Below, one piece after another: positions 49,791 to 58,485 of a DNA stretch of 64,000 bases. The notes under the pieces are model-generated. The model saw nothing but the letters and a program-made list of their open reading frames with translations. It was not told the DNA's origin and ran no database searches. The translations under genes and the position numbers were made by a program. The stretch comes from Sphingomonas sp. Root710 (GTDB lineage Bacteria > Pseudomonadota > Alphaproteobacteria > Sphingomonadales > Sphingomonadaceae). Positions within the stretch are counted from its first letter, which is position 1, and each line of letters opens with the position of its first letter. Location of the stretch: contig NZ_LMIB01000001.1 in the NCBI RefSeq assembly GCF_001429065.1, positions 567,933 through 631,932 on the forward strand. The letters are read 5' to 3'.

Positions 49791-50165
49791 ATGAAGACCT
49801 GCCTGGTGGTTGACGATTCCAAGGTGATCCGAAAGGTCGCTCGTCACATATTGGAAGCGCTTCAGTTCAATGTCGAAGAGGCCGGCGACGGCCGCGAAGC
49901 GCTCGATCGCTGCACGACGGCGGGGCAGGAATTGCCCGACGTCATCCTGCTCGACTGGAATATGCCGGTGATGACCGGCATGGAATTCCTGCGTTCGCTG
50001 GGCGCGTCGGGCATAGCGAACCGCCCGAAGGTCGTCTTCTGCACCACTGAGAATGATGTCGCGCATATCCGCGCCGCGATCGACGCGGGCGCGGACGAAT
50101 ATATGATGAAGCCTTTCGATCGCGAGACGCTCGAAAGCAAGCTGCAGCTCGTCGGCGTCGCCTGA
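49791..50165 (+). CDS. cheY: Response regulator CheY
   Basis: A single-domain receiver of 124 residues. The acidic pair is Asp8-Asp9 (LVVDDSKVIR), the phospho-acceptor is Asp55 (LLDWNMPVMTG), the conserved Thr is in CTTEND (85/86) and Lys107 is in MMKPF. With no DNA-binding domain, the target is probably the flagellar motor or another Che protein. It lies 80 bases after cheW and three bases ahead of cheB. ATG 49791 is used over GTG 49788. Confidence 0.94.
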   Translation: MKTCLVVDDSKVIRKVARHILEALQFNVEEAGDGREALDRCTTAGQELPDVILLDWNMPVMTGMEFLRSLGASGIANRPKVVFCTTENDVAHIRAAIDAGADEYMMKPFDRETLESKLQLVGVA

Positions 50166-50168
50166 ATC

Positions 50169-51311
50169 ATGACCGTGGCGGGCCCAAGGGGCAACGTCAG
50201 ATATGGAACAGCGGATAACGGACGGGCCGCCGTCCGCCCTATCCGCGTGCTGCTGGTCGACGACTCGCTCGTCGCCCGCACCGTGCTGGCGCGCCTGCTG
50301 GAAAACCGGCCCGAGTTCGAGATCGCGGGCGCGGCCCCGACCGCCGACCAGGCGATCGTCTTCCTGACGACACATGATATCGACATCGTCGTCCTGGACG
50401 TTGAAATGCCCGGCAAGGATGGGCTGACCGCGCTTCCCGAAATCCTCGCGGCGAGCCATGGCACCCATGTGCTGATCGTGTCGTCGGCGGCGGAAGCCGG
50501 CGCATCGGCGACGGTGCGGGCGCTGACGCTGGGTGCGGCGGACACGTTGCTCAAGCCGACCGCCGGCAATTTCGCCGGGGAGTTCGCGCACAAATTCGTC
50601 GATGCCCTGTTGCGCATCGGCCATGCAAATCATGCGCCCGACCGGGCCGAAGGACGACCGCGCGATGCCGCGCCCCGGCCGGTGGCCCCAACGCCGATCG
50701 TCGCGCTGCGGCCGGCGCGCAGCGGCGACGTCGCCTGCCTGGCGATCGGCGCATCCACCGGCGGGCTGCACGCGCTGTCGGCCTTCCTGCGGCGGCTGTC
50801 GCCGCGTTTCAAGGCGCCGATCCTCATTACCCAGCATCTGCCGCCGCCCTTCATGCCCTATTTCGCAGCACAGCTGCGCGATATCGCCGGCCGGCCGACC
50901 TCGGTCGCGGCCGAAGGTTCCCCGCTGGTGCCCGGTGAAATGCTGGTGGCGCCGGGCGAGGGGCATATCCGCCTCGTCCGCAACGGATCACGGGTCGTCG
51001 TCCACATCGATTCTACCCCTGCGCCCAGTCGCTGCATGCCGTCGGTTGACCCGATGTTCGAAGCGGTGGCGGAGGTTTTCGGGCCCGAAGGCGTTGGCGT
51101 CGTGCTGACCGGCATGGGCCGCGACGGCACGCTTGGTGCCGAAGTGATGGTGCGCCATGGCGGCGAGATACTGGCACAGGATTCGGGGACTTCGGTGGTC
51201 TGGGGTATGCCCGGATCGGTGGCGCAGGCGGGGCTCGCCTCGCTGGTGATGCCGCCCGAGGAATTGGCACGCCATGTCTGTAACCGCGTGCTGGGTGCCG
51301 CATGGAAGTAA
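50169..51311 (+). CDS. cheB: Chemotaxis protein-glutamate methylesterase CheB
   Basis: CheB removes methyl groups from receptors when phosphorylated. The 380-residue protein has a receiver domain (Asp77 in VVLDVEMPGKDG) and a methylesterase domain with the triad Ser196 (IGASTGGLHALS), His223 (ITQHLPPPFM) and Asp319 (TGMGRDGT). It begins four bases after cheY. About 20 residues precede the receiver, which is slightly long for the family. It overlaps cheR by 10 bases. Confidence 0.94.
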   Translation: MTVAGPRGNVRYGTADNGRAAVRPIRVLLVDDSLVARTVLARLLENRPEFEIAGAAPTADQAIVFLTTHDIDIVVLDVEMPGKDGLTALPEILAASHGTHVLIVSSAAEAGASATVRALTLGAADTLLKPTAGNFAGEFAHKFVDALLRIGHANHAPDRAEGRPRDAAPRPVAPTPIVALRPARSGDVACLAIGASTGGLHALSAFLRRLSPRFKAPILITQHLPPPFMPYFAAQLRDIAGRPTSVAAEGSPLVPGEMLVAPGEGHIRLVRNGSRVVVHIDSTPAPSRCMPSVDPMFEAVAEVFGPEGVGVVLTGMGRDGTLGAEVMVRHGGEILAQDSGTSVVWGMPGSVAQAGLASLVMPPEELARHVCNRVLGAAWK

Positions 51312-52147
51312 GCCCCCGCGCCGCCATGATCATCGCCAGCCTCTTCGAGAAGGCGACCGGGCAGGTGTTGTCGCAGGAGCGCTTCTGGCGGATCGGTACG
51401 ACACTTACGCCTTTCTGCAGGGCGCGCGGCATCGACAGCTTCGATCAGCTCGCTCTGACCCTCGAACGTTCCGCGGACCCCGAACTGTCGCTCGACATGA
51501 TCGATGCGCTGCTCAACAATGAGACCAGCTTCTTCCGCGACGCTATGGTCTTCTCGCTGGTCGCGGACCAGATATTGCCGCAGCTCGCCGCCAGCCGGCA
51601 GCGTGAAAAACGCCTGCGCCTGTGGTCGGCGGCTTGCTCGACCGGGCAGGAAGCCTATTCGCTGGCGATGCTTTTCGCCGATCAGGGCAAGCGCTGGGAT
51701 GGGTGGAAGATCGAGATATTGGGGAGTGATATCTCCCGCTCGGCGATCCAGCAGGCGCGCGGCGCGCTCTATACGCAATTCGAGGTGCAACGCGGCCTGC
51801 CGATCCGCCAGCTGATCGCCTGGTTCGATCCGGTGCTCGACCAGGGCTGGCGCGCGAAGCCGGCGCTGACCTCACTCGTCACGTTCATGCGCCACAATCT
51901 GCTGGGGCCGCCGCCGGCGGGCGGGCGGTTCGACCTGATCCTGTGCCGCAACGCGCTGCTCTATTTCTCGCCCGAACGGCGGCACCAGATGCTCGAGGGG
52001 CTTTCGCTGGCCCTGGCCTCGGACGGCGCGCTGCTGCTGGGAGCAGGCGAAACCGCGCTCGGCAGTTCGTCGCGCTTCGTCAGCGATCCGAAGGCTCAGA
52101 CGGTTTATCGTTCAACGGCTTATGCCGGATTGTCCGACGCCGCCTGA
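51302..52147 (+). CDS. cheR: Chemotaxis protein methyltransferase CheR
   Basis: CheR adds methyl groups to receptor glutamates. The 281-residue protein has the alpha-helical N-terminal domain (ASLFEKATGQVLSQERF) and the SAM-binding part with LLNNETSFFRDAMVF, WSAACSTGQEAYSLAMLF and FDLILCRNALLYFSPERR. ATG 51302 lies within the last codons of cheB, so translation is coupled. No receptor gene is linked. Confidence 0.94.
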   Translation: MEVSPRAAMIIASLFEKATGQVLSQERFWRIGTTLTPFCRARGIDSFDQLALTLERSADPELSLDMIDALLNNETSFFRDAMVFSLVADQILPQLAASRQREKRLRLWSAACSTGQEAYSLAMLFADQGKRWDGWKIEILGSDISRSAIQQARGALYTQFEVQRGLPIRQLIAWFDPVLDQGWRAKPALTSLVTFMRHNLLGPPPAGGRFDLILCRNALLYFSPERRHQMLEGLSLALASDGALLLGAGETALGSSSRFVSDPKAQTVYRSTAYAGLSDAA

Positions 52148-52187
52148 CGGCGTTGCGGCAATCGCCTGCGACCCTTAATGAGGACGC

Positions 52188-52904
52188 ATGAGCGAGATCA
52201 TCGACTGTCCGTCGCCCAACCATGACGAACGCACGCTGCCGATCTCGATGCTGGTGCTTCACTATACCGGCATGCAGGACGCGGCGTCGGCAATCGCACG
52301 GCTGACCGACCCGGCCGCCAAGGTTTCCAGCCACTACCTCGTTGCCGAGGATGGGCAGGTGATCCGTCTCGTGCCCGAGGAACGGCGTGCCTGGCATGCG
52401 GGCAAGTCCTTCTGGCGCAAGATCACCGACGTCAATTCGGCAAGCATCGGCATCGAGATCGTCAATCCGGGCCATGAGTTCGGCTATCGGCCTTTTCCGC
52501 AAGCGCAGATGGATGCCTTGGTGCCGCTGATTGCCGATATCGTGCAACGGCACGGTATCGAGCCTGCGAATGTCGTGGGCCATTCGGATGTGGCCCCCGC
52601 GCGCAAGCAGGACCCGGGCGAGTTGTTCGACTGGCCGCTGCTCGGGAAGCTTGGCCTCGCGCTCAAGCGCCCGCGCCACGGACTGCAGGATCCGCACTGG
52701 ACGCCGGGCGGCTTCCTGCTGGCGCTCGAACGCTTCGGCTATGACGTCAGCGACGGGCCCGCCGCGGTCACCGCGTTCCAGCGACGGTTCAGGCCGGAGA
52801 CGATCGACGGCATCGCCGACGGCGAGACGCGGGGCATTTTGCTGCGGCTTCTTCTGCACCGCGAAGGCGACGCGCTGCTTGAGCCGAGGCACGATCCTAT
52901 TTGA
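52188..52904 (+). CDS. N-acetylmuramoyl-L-alanine amidase, AmpD-like with peptidoglycan-binding tail
   Basis: AmpD-like amidases cut the bond between N-acetylmuramic acid and L-alanine. The 238-residue protein has an Amidase_2 domain with zinc-site parts MLVLHYTGM (His), SIGIEIVNPGHEFG (Glu), and VVGHSDVAPARKQDPG (His and Asp/Lys). The last 60 residues (LERFGYDVSDGPAAVTAFQRRFRPETIDG, outlined) form a PG_binding_1-like module. No signal peptide is seen, so it may act in the cytoplasm on recycled muropeptides. It starts 40 bases after cheR and ends before rnpB. Confidence 0.92.
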   Translation: MSEIIDCPSPNHDERTLPISMLVLHYTGMQDAASAIARLTDPAAKVSSHYLVAEDGQVIRLVPEERRAWHAGKSFWRKITDVNSASIGIEIVNPGHEFGYRPFPQAQMDALVPLIADIVQRHGIEPANVVGHSDVAPARKQDPGELFDWPLLGKLGLALKRPRHGLQDPHWTPGGFLLALERFGYDVSDGPAAVTAFQRRFRPETIDGIADGETRGILLRLLLHREGDALLEPRHDPI

Positions 52905-53046
52905 TTAGCCCTCAAACGCCGGGCGCAGGGCATCTGCCCTGCTAGGCTTCCTCGCATCGGCTCGGGCGCGCGTTCGCGCTTGCGGGATGCTCAGCATCCC
53001 GGCTTACACTTGAGACCAGAAGGAAAAGCGCCTAGACGGCCTGGCG

Positions 53047-53435
53047 CCAGAGGGCCGGGCGGTCGCCGCGCATCGTTTATGCGGTGCGGGGAGGAAAGTC
53101 CGGGCTCCAAGGAGTAACGGTGCCGGGTAACGCCCGGCGGGGGCGACCCCAGGGACAGTGCCACAGAAAGCAGACCGCCCGGCGGACCTTCCAGATTTTT
53201 CTGGCGGTTCCGGGCAAGGCCGAAAGGGTGCGGTAAGAGCGCACCGCGGGCCCGGCAACGGGAACGGCATGGTAAACCCCACCGGGAGCAAGATCGAATA
53301 GGGACGGCGCATGGGCTACTCCGCCCGGTCGTCCGGGTTGATTGCTGGAGGCCGGGCGCGAGTCCGGTCCTAGAGGAATGATCGCCCATCCAGCGCAAGC
53401 TGGTGGACAGAACCCGGCTTACAGGCCCTCTGGCT
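53047..53435 (+). ncRNA. rnpB: RNase P RNA, bacterial class A
   Basis: The catalytic RNA that trims tRNA 5' ends. The terminal helix P1 is formed by CCAGAGGGCC (53047-53056) and GGCCCTCTGG (53424-53433), followed by CTTTTTC, so the same stem acts as its terminator. Universal blocks are GAGGAAAGTCCGGGCTCC near the 5' side, CCACAGAAAGCAGACCGCC, and the 3' ends GGTGGACAGAACCCGGCTTA with AGAGGAATGATCGCC. The length of about 387 bases fits. No protein is encoded here. Confidence 0.95.
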
Positions 53436-53521
53436 TTTTCCTTCGATCGGACGTGCGATTTACAATTGTTTATTTGCCCCGCGCACCGTGATGCGGCTTT
53501 ACTAGCGCGGCCAGGGGGAAA

Positions 53522-53722
53522 ATGACCATGGAAACGGAAATTCAGTGGGCGCCGCTGCTGCTGTTTCTGTCCGCTCTCACGGCTTTCGCGGCAATCGCCT
53601 ATCTCCGCAGACGCAGGCCCGCGGGGAAGCAGCGTGGTTTCCGCAACATGCAGTCGCCCGCCGCCCGCGCGCGCAAACGCGCGCAACGCCGCGTTTCGAG
53701 CGGACCAAGCCAGCATCCGTAA
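53522..53722 (+). CDS. Small membrane protein, unknown function
   Basis: A 66-residue frame starts at ATG 53522 with AGGGGGA upstream (or ATG 53528). It has one hydrophobic helix (PLLLFLSALTAFAAIAYL) followed by a strongly basic tail (RRRRPAGKQRGF, ARKRAQRR). This is the pattern of small single-pass membrane proteins with the basic part in the cytoplasm. No family is recognised. It lies between rnpB and msrA. The good ribosome site and composition make it plausible. Confidence 0.5.
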   Translation: MTMETEIQWAPLLLFLSALTAFAAIAYLRRRRPAGKQRGFRNMQSPAARARKRAQRRVSSGPSQHP

Positions 53723-53796
53723 AGCGGATTCCATCAGCGTCTTCCATTGCAACGCCGTTCCGATCGCCTATCTTCTGAGCCTGAGTTCGGAGGACG

Positions 53797-54345
53797 ATGA
53801 TGGCTGAGGAAATCGCGACGCTGGCCGGTGGTTGTTTCTGGTGCGTCGAGGCGGTGTTCGACGATGTGATCGGGGTCAGCTCGGTCGAGAGCGGTTATAT
53901 CGGTGGCCACACGGCCAACCCCACCTACAAGCAGATATGTAATGGCGACACCGGCCATGCCGAGGCGATCCGCGTCACCTTCGATCCGGCTGTGATCAGC
54001 TATGCCGATCTGCTCGACATCTTTTTCCACGTCCATGACCCGACCCAACTCAATCGGCAGGGCAATGACGTCGGCACCCAGTACCGCTCGGCGATCTTCC
54101 CGCATTCCCATGCGCAGGAAGCCGAGGCGAAGGCGGCGATTGAACGCGCCCAGGCCGATTGGCCACAGAAGATCGTGACGACGATCGAGCCCGATGCGCC
54201 CTGGTATGAGGCGGAGGACTATCACCAGGAATATTTCGCCAAGGAAGGAGCGAACAACGGCTATTGCGTGATGGTCGTCGCGCCGAAGCTGGCGAAGTTC
54301 CGCAAGAGCTATGCGGCGCGGTTGAAGGACAGCGCCAAGGTCTAA
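53797..54345 (+). CDS. msrA: Peptide methionine sulfoxide reductase MsrA
   Basis: MsrA repairs the S-form of methionine sulfoxide. The 182-residue protein has the active-site [11 protein letters not shown] near the N-terminus, [12 protein letters not shown], the stretch [19 protein letters not shown] (outlined), and EDYHQEYF. It has no signal peptide and acts in the cytoplasm. The start may be ATG 53797 or 53800. Its 3' end overlaps the convergent tsaC gene by four bases. Confidence 0.95.
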   Translation: MMAEEIATLAGGCFWCVEAVFDDVIGVSSVESGYIGGHTANPTYKQICNGDTGHAEAIRVTFDPAVISYADLLDIFFHVHDPTQLNRQGNDVGTQYRSAIFPHSHAQEAEAKAAIERAQADWPQKIVTTIEPDAPWYEAEDYHQEYFAKEGANNGYCVMVVAPKLAKFRKSYAARLKDSAKV

Positions 54346-55283
54346 CGCGGGGCTGCCGCGCGTTTCAGCCGGTCATTGATCGCGAGGCCTAGCCCGCGGT
54401 CGGGGATCGGCGCGATCGCGATCGCGGCGGCCGCCGAGCCATCGGCGACGTGCAGGACATCGAACAGATGCGCGGCGGCCTCGGTCAGGTCGGCGGAAGG
54501 CGACAGGCTGGCATCCCCCTGGACTGCGCCGAAGCCGATCAGGAACTCGCCGGGTTTGGCGCTTAGCGCGTCGAGCCGCACCGGCTTGGCCGGAGCATAA
54601 TGGCTGAGCATCTGGCCGGGGGCTTCGATCTTGCCACTGTCGCTGGTCTCGATCGTCAATCCGGTCGCGGTCTCGAGCATCTCCACCGTGACGCTGCCGG
54701 GTCGTAACAGCCGCAACCCATCATTGCCGACCGCGACGATCGTCGATTCGATGCCGACAGCGGTTGGTCCGCCGTCGAGCACCAATTCGATCTTGCCGGC
54801 GAGCGAGCGGGCAACATGGTCTGCGCGGGTGGCGCTGATCGAGCCGCTGGCATTGGCCGAGGGGGCGGCGAGGGGACGGCCCGTCGTCTCAATCAGCGCG
54901 CGCATCACGGGATGCAACGGCATGCGGATGGCGACGGTAGGCAGGCCGGCGGTGAGCAGGCTGGCAACGGGCGCACCGGGAGCCTTGTCGAGGACCATCG
55001 TCAGCGGCCCGGGCCAGAAAGCCTTCGCCAGCTTGCGGGCGAGTGGCGGGAACTCCGCGATGGTTTCCGCCATCGCCTGATCGGTGACATGGACGATCAG
55101 CGGGTTGAAGCTTGGGCGGCCCTTGGCGGTATAGATCGCCGCGACCGCTTCGCCCGATGTCGCGTCTCCGGCGAGGCCGTACACCGTCTCGGTCGGCACC
55201 GCGACGGGCTGGCCGCGCAGGATCAGCGTCGCGGCTTCGCCGATGCCGGCTTCGTCTGCGGGGATGATGCGGGTTTCGGTCAC
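54342..55283 (-). CDS. tsaC: L-threonylcarbamoyladenylate synthase, Sua5 type
   Basis: TsaC/Sua5 makes threonylcarbamoyl-AMP for t6A in tRNAs reading ANN codons. The 313-residue protein has the N-terminal YrdC domain ([23 protein letters not shown], outlined; [37 protein letters not shown]) and a C-terminal Sua5 domain ([16 protein letters not shown]). The two-domain form is the Sua5 type; short YrdC-only forms are about 190 residues. It is convergent with msrA. Start ATG 55283. Confidence 0.95.
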   Translation of the reverse strand: MTETRIIPADEAGIGEAATLILRGQPVAVPTETVYGLAGDATSGEAVAAIYTAKGRPSFNPLIVHVTDQAMAETIAEFPPLARKLAKAFWPGPLTMVLDKAPGAPVASLLTAGLPTVAIRMPLHPVMRALIETTGRPLAAPSANASGSISATRADHVARSLAGKIELVLDGGPTAVGIESTIVAVGNDGLRLLRPGSVTVEMLETATGLTIETSDSGKIEAPGQMLSHYAPAKPVRLDALSAKPGEFLIGFGAVQGDASLSPSADLTEAAAHLFDVLHVADGSAAAAIAIAPIPDRGLGLAINDRLKRAAAPR

Positions 55284-55360
55284 GCGGCGCGGCTACCCCA
55301 GCTCCTGCCGTCATTCCAGCGAAAGCTGGTCTTCGCGCAAATTGGAGCAGCTATCCCGAC

Positions 55361-55453
55361 CGTCATCCTCGCGAAAGCGGGGATCCATGGACGGCGGAAC
55401 GTCCAGTTTAATGCGTCACCTTTCCATGGATTCCCGCTTTCGCGGAAATGACG
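55361..55453. repeat. 93-bp palindromic repeat element
   Basis: The 31 bases at 55361-55391 are repeated in inverted form at 55423-55453 with four mismatches. Both arms carry CGTCAT, CGCGAAAGCGGG and ATCCATGGA. A shorter related hairpin (CCAGC-GAAA-GCTGG) with GTCATT before it lies at about 55308-55329. This is a typical intergenic repeat family in this clade, like a REP or MITE, and it ends 14 bases from the GntR stop codon. Confidence 0.75.
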
Positions 55454-55466
55454 ACTGGCGGAGGCG

Positions 55467-55814
55467 TTATCCCTCGACACGCTCCAGCAGGTCGGCCGGG
55501 TCGATCTTCAGGCGGCGCATGCTGCGCACGACGCGCGGCCATTCGTCGCGCAGGAAGGCGTCGCGCGCGTCGCGGCGCAGACGGGCGGTCGCGCCCTCGG
55601 CGACAAACATGCCGACGCCGCGCTTCACGGAAACGAAGCCTTCGTCCTGGAAGCCCTGATAGGCCTTCGCGGCGGTCAGCGGGTTGGCGCCGTGCTGCGC
55701 GGCAAAGGCGCGGACCGAGGGCAGGGCGTCGCCATCGCCATAGGTGCCGTCGAGGATCGATTCGGCGATGATGTCGCGAAGGCGGAGATAGACGGGGCGG
55801 TCCTGGCTGCTCAT
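55467..55814 (-). CDS. GntR-family transcriptional regulator, YtrA type
   Basis: The 115-residue protein is short for a GntR regulator. It has the N-terminal winged helix (PVYLRLRDIIAESILDGTYGDGDALPSVRAFAAQHG, outlined), the recognition helix NPLTAAKAYQGFQDEGFV, and only a short C-terminal dimer helix, as in the YtrA subgroup that often controls ABC transporters. ATG 55814 is the likely start. The nitroreductase gene lies upstream on the same strand. Its target is unknown. Confidence 0.82.
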   Translation of the reverse strand: MSSQDRPVYLRLRDIIAESILDGTYGDGDALPSVRAFAAQHGANPLTAAKAYQGFQDEGFVSVKRGVGMFVAEGATARLRRDARDAFLRDEWPRVVRSMRRLKIDPADLLERVEG

Positions 55815-55856
55815 GGCGTCACACTGTGCTAACACAGCATGGCGCGTCAATCACAA

Positions 55857-56447
55857 TCAGCCTTTCCACGTCGAAACGACAGCTTCATACGCCGGGCGAG
55901 GGCGCTCCTCGAGCGCGCGCCCGGGCGAACCCAGGAACAGGAAACCTGCGATGCGATCCTGCGGCGCGCCGCCCAGCGACGCGAGCACGTCGCCATTATA
56001 GGTGGGCCATCCGGTCAGCCAGCTTCCGACAAAGCCCGCGGCATGAGTCGCCAGCAGCAGGTTCATGCAGGCCGCACCCGCCGACAACTGCTGCTCCCAG
56101 GCCGGGATCTTGCTGTTTTCCACTGGCGTCGACAGTACCGCGACCAGCGCCGGGGCCTGGCGGGCGAACTGATCCATCGATTCGAGTTCGAGGCGCCCAG
56201 CCTCGGGCTTCTCGGCGCGATAGGCATCTTTGAGCAGGTCGGCGAAGGCCTCGCGCCGGTCGCTCTCGATAATGACGAAGCGCCAAGGGGCGAGCTTGCC
56301 ATGATCGGGCACGCGCATCGCCGCCTCCAGGATTTGCCGGAGTTGTGCCGAATCCGGCCCCGGCGCGATCATGTCGCGGGGTTTGCCTGAGCGGCGCGTG
56401 GCGAGAAGAGCGGCGGTCGAGGAGAGGTCGTTGAACATCGCCATCAT
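55857..56447 (-). CDS. Nitroreductase family flavoprotein
   Basis: The 196-residue protein has the nitroreductase fold: RRSGKPRDMIAPGPDSAQL near the FMN phosphate site, the substrate segment MRVPDHGKLAPWRFVIIE, and the second FMN region NLLLATHAAGFVGSWLTGW then DRIAGFLFLGSP. It resembles the YdjA subgroup by size and the PDHGKL stretch. Such proteins reduce nitro groups or quinones with NAD(P)H. The start may be 56447 or the next ATG. Confidence 0.9.
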   Translation of the reverse strand: MMAMFNDLSSTAALLATRRSGKPRDMIAPGPDSAQLRQILEAAMRVPDHGKLAPWRFVIIESDRREAFADLLKDAYRAEKPEAGRLELESMDQFARQAPALVAVLSTPVENSKIPAWEQQLSAGAACMNLLLATHAAGFVGSWLTGWPTYNGDVLASLGGAPQDRIAGFLFLGSPGRALEERPRPAYEAVVSTWKG

Positions 56448-56703
56448 CTAGGGGCTGCCCCGTCGCACGACAACGGGTTGGGCAATATGGGGTGTTTCGG
56501 ACGAATATCAGGCTCTTGAGCGTGCAAATCGAGCTGTTGGGTAATTCTATTTCGCCGAACCATTGATCCTGGGCAATGTCGTTTCAAGCGAAACAATAAC
56601 CGCTTCACAGCGCGGGAATCGTTGCTATCGTCGGCGTCCATGAGGTCGCGCCGTCCTTTGGGGGAAGCGCCGCGCACCGGCCACGCAGAACAGAAAGAAC
56701 TTC

Positions 56704-58485
56704 ATGGTCAATCCCGACGCTGACGCGACCACCGAGCCCGGCTCGTCCCATATCAGCCGATCCGACGGCGACACATGGTTTGGGCATCCGAGGCAACTTG
56801 CCCGGCTCTTCTCGACCGAGGCGATGGAACGCTTCGGCTATTACGGCATGCGGGCACTGCTCACGCTCTATCTGACCCAGCACTTCCTGTTCAGCGACCA
56901 GACCACCAACGGCCTTTATGGAGGCTTCACCGCGCTGGTCTATCTCACCCCGCTCGTCGGCGGCCTGCTTGCCGATCGCTATCTCGGCTCCAAGAAATCG
57001 GTGAAGTTCGGCGCGATCCTGATGTCGCTCGGCTATCTGGTGCTGTGCTTCGGCGGGCCCACCGCCAAGCCCTATGCGCTGGTCGATGGCGCACGCTACG
57101 AAGTCGTCATCGACGAAGCCAAGCAGCAATATGTGATCGATGGCGCGCAGAAGCTGGCGATCAAGGGCCAGGAGGATGGCTCGGTCCATCTCGTCGCGCC
57201 TGACGGCAGCGTGGCGCGGAGCATCGCCAAGGGCAGCTTCGCGTCGGATGCCGACCGCAGCAATTTCTACACCGGGCTGATGCTGGTGGCGCTGGCGATG
57301 GTCACGATCGGCAACGGCTTCTTCAAGCCCAATATCTCGACGATCGTCGGCACGCTTTATGAACAGGGCGACCGGCGGCGCGATGCGGGCTTCACCATAT
57401 TTTACATGGGCATCAACCTCGGCTCGCTTTTCTCGCAGATACTCTGTCCCTTTCTCGCGGTCGCGCTCGGCTGGTGGGCAGGCTTCGGCCTGGCCGCGAT
57501 CGGCATGATGATCAGCTGGGCGCTGATCCAGTTCGCAGGCGAGAAGCTGGCGGGCTATGGCGATCCGCCTCCGGGGCAGACCAAGGACCGCTCGCTGCTG
57601 ATCTATATCGGCGCGCTCGCGGCGATCCCGGTGGGCTGGTTCCTATTCATGAACCTGATGACGTCCGAGCCCGCCGCGGCCGGCAGCGGGATCGCCGGCT
57701 ATCTGCTGGCGCTTCCGATCATGGGCAAGGTACTGTTCTTCACCTTCCTGCTGTCGGTGATCGGCATTCCGATCTGGGCCTATAAGGTGGGCAACAAGGT
57801 CGAGTTCCAGATGATGGTCGCGGCGATCGTGCTGATCGTCTTCAACGTCACCTTCTGGACGCTGTTCGAGCAGGCAGGATCGTCGCTGACGCTGTTCGCC
57901 GACCGCAACACCGACCTCACCATCATCGGCGGCTGGCAGATGACCGCGGGGCAGACCCAGTTCTTCAACGCTTTCTTCATCGTCGTGCTGGCGCCGCTGA
58001 CCTCGATAATGTGGAACGCGCTGGGCCGCCGCGGGCTGGAGCCGTCGATCCCGATCAAGTTCGCGATCGCGCTTGCGGGGGTCGGCCTCGGTTTCCTCGC
58101 GCTGGTCTGGGGCACCGCCTATGCCGGGCCGGACTTCAAGGTGGCGGTGTGGTGGCTGGCGCTGCTCTACCTGATCCATTCGATGGCCGAACTGTGCATC
58201 TCGCCGGTCGGCCTGTCGATGATTACCAAGCTGTCGATCGTTCGCGTGGTGGGCCTGATGATGGGGCTGTGGTTCCTGTCGATCAGCTGCGCGCAATATG
58301 TCGCGGGCGTGGTGGCGCAGTTCGCCAGCGTCGAGACGGTGGGCGGACAGGTGACCAATTTGAAGGTCAGCCTCGATACCTATGCCGCCGTCTTCCAGAC
58401 GATCGGCCTTGTCTCGATCGGCATCGCGGTCGTGCTGCTGGTCGTCTCGCCGCTGATCAAAAAGTTCATGCACGGTGTCCAGTAA
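56704..58485 (+). CDS. Proton-dependent oligopeptide transporter (POT/PTR family)
   Basis: The protein imports di- or tripeptides with protons. At 593 residues it has the POT signature EAMERFGYYGMRALLTLYL near residue 40 and about 12-14 membrane helices. Between the helices before and after residues 119-180 it has a 60-residue soluble insert (from AKPYALVDGARYEV to ASDADRSNF), rich in charged and beta-like sequence. Its last codons overlap the GTG of the next gene. Together with the two amidohydrolase genes it forms an operon, so peptide uptake and hydrolysis are probably linked. Confidence 0.9.
   Translation: MVNPDADATTEPGSSHISRSDGDTWFGHPRQLARLFSTEAMERFGYYGMRALLTLYLTQHFLFSDQTTNGLYGGFTALVYLTPLVGGLLADRYLGSKKSVKFGAILMSLGYLVLCFGGPTAKPYALVDGARYEVVIDEAKQQYVIDGAQKLAIKGQEDGSVHLVAPDGSVARSIAKGSFASDADRSNFYTGLMLVALAMVTIGNGFFKPNISTIVGTLYEQGDRRRDAGFTIFYMGINLGSLFSQILCPFLAVALGWWAGFGLAAIGMMISWALIQFAGEKLAGYGDPPPGQTKDRSLLIYIGALAAIPVGWFLFMNLMTSEPAAAGSGIAGYLLALPIMGKVLFFTFLLSVIGIPIWAYKVGNKVEFQMMVAAIVLIVFNVTFWTLFEQAGSSLTLFADRNTDLTIIGGWQMTAGQTQFFNAFFIVVLAPLTSIMWNALGRRGLEPSIPIKFAIALAGVGLGFLALVWGTAYAGPDFKVAVWWLALLYLIHSMAELCISPVGLSMITKLSIVRVVGLMMGLWFLSISCAQYVAGVVAQFASVETVGGQVTNLKVSLDTYAAVFQTIGLVSIGIAVVLLVVSPLIKKFMHGVQ

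Noticed and set aside
56448-56703. 77-codon minus-strand frame ahead of the POT transporter gene
   Set aside because: No ribosome site or domain; the region is better read as promoter DNA for the divergent genes.
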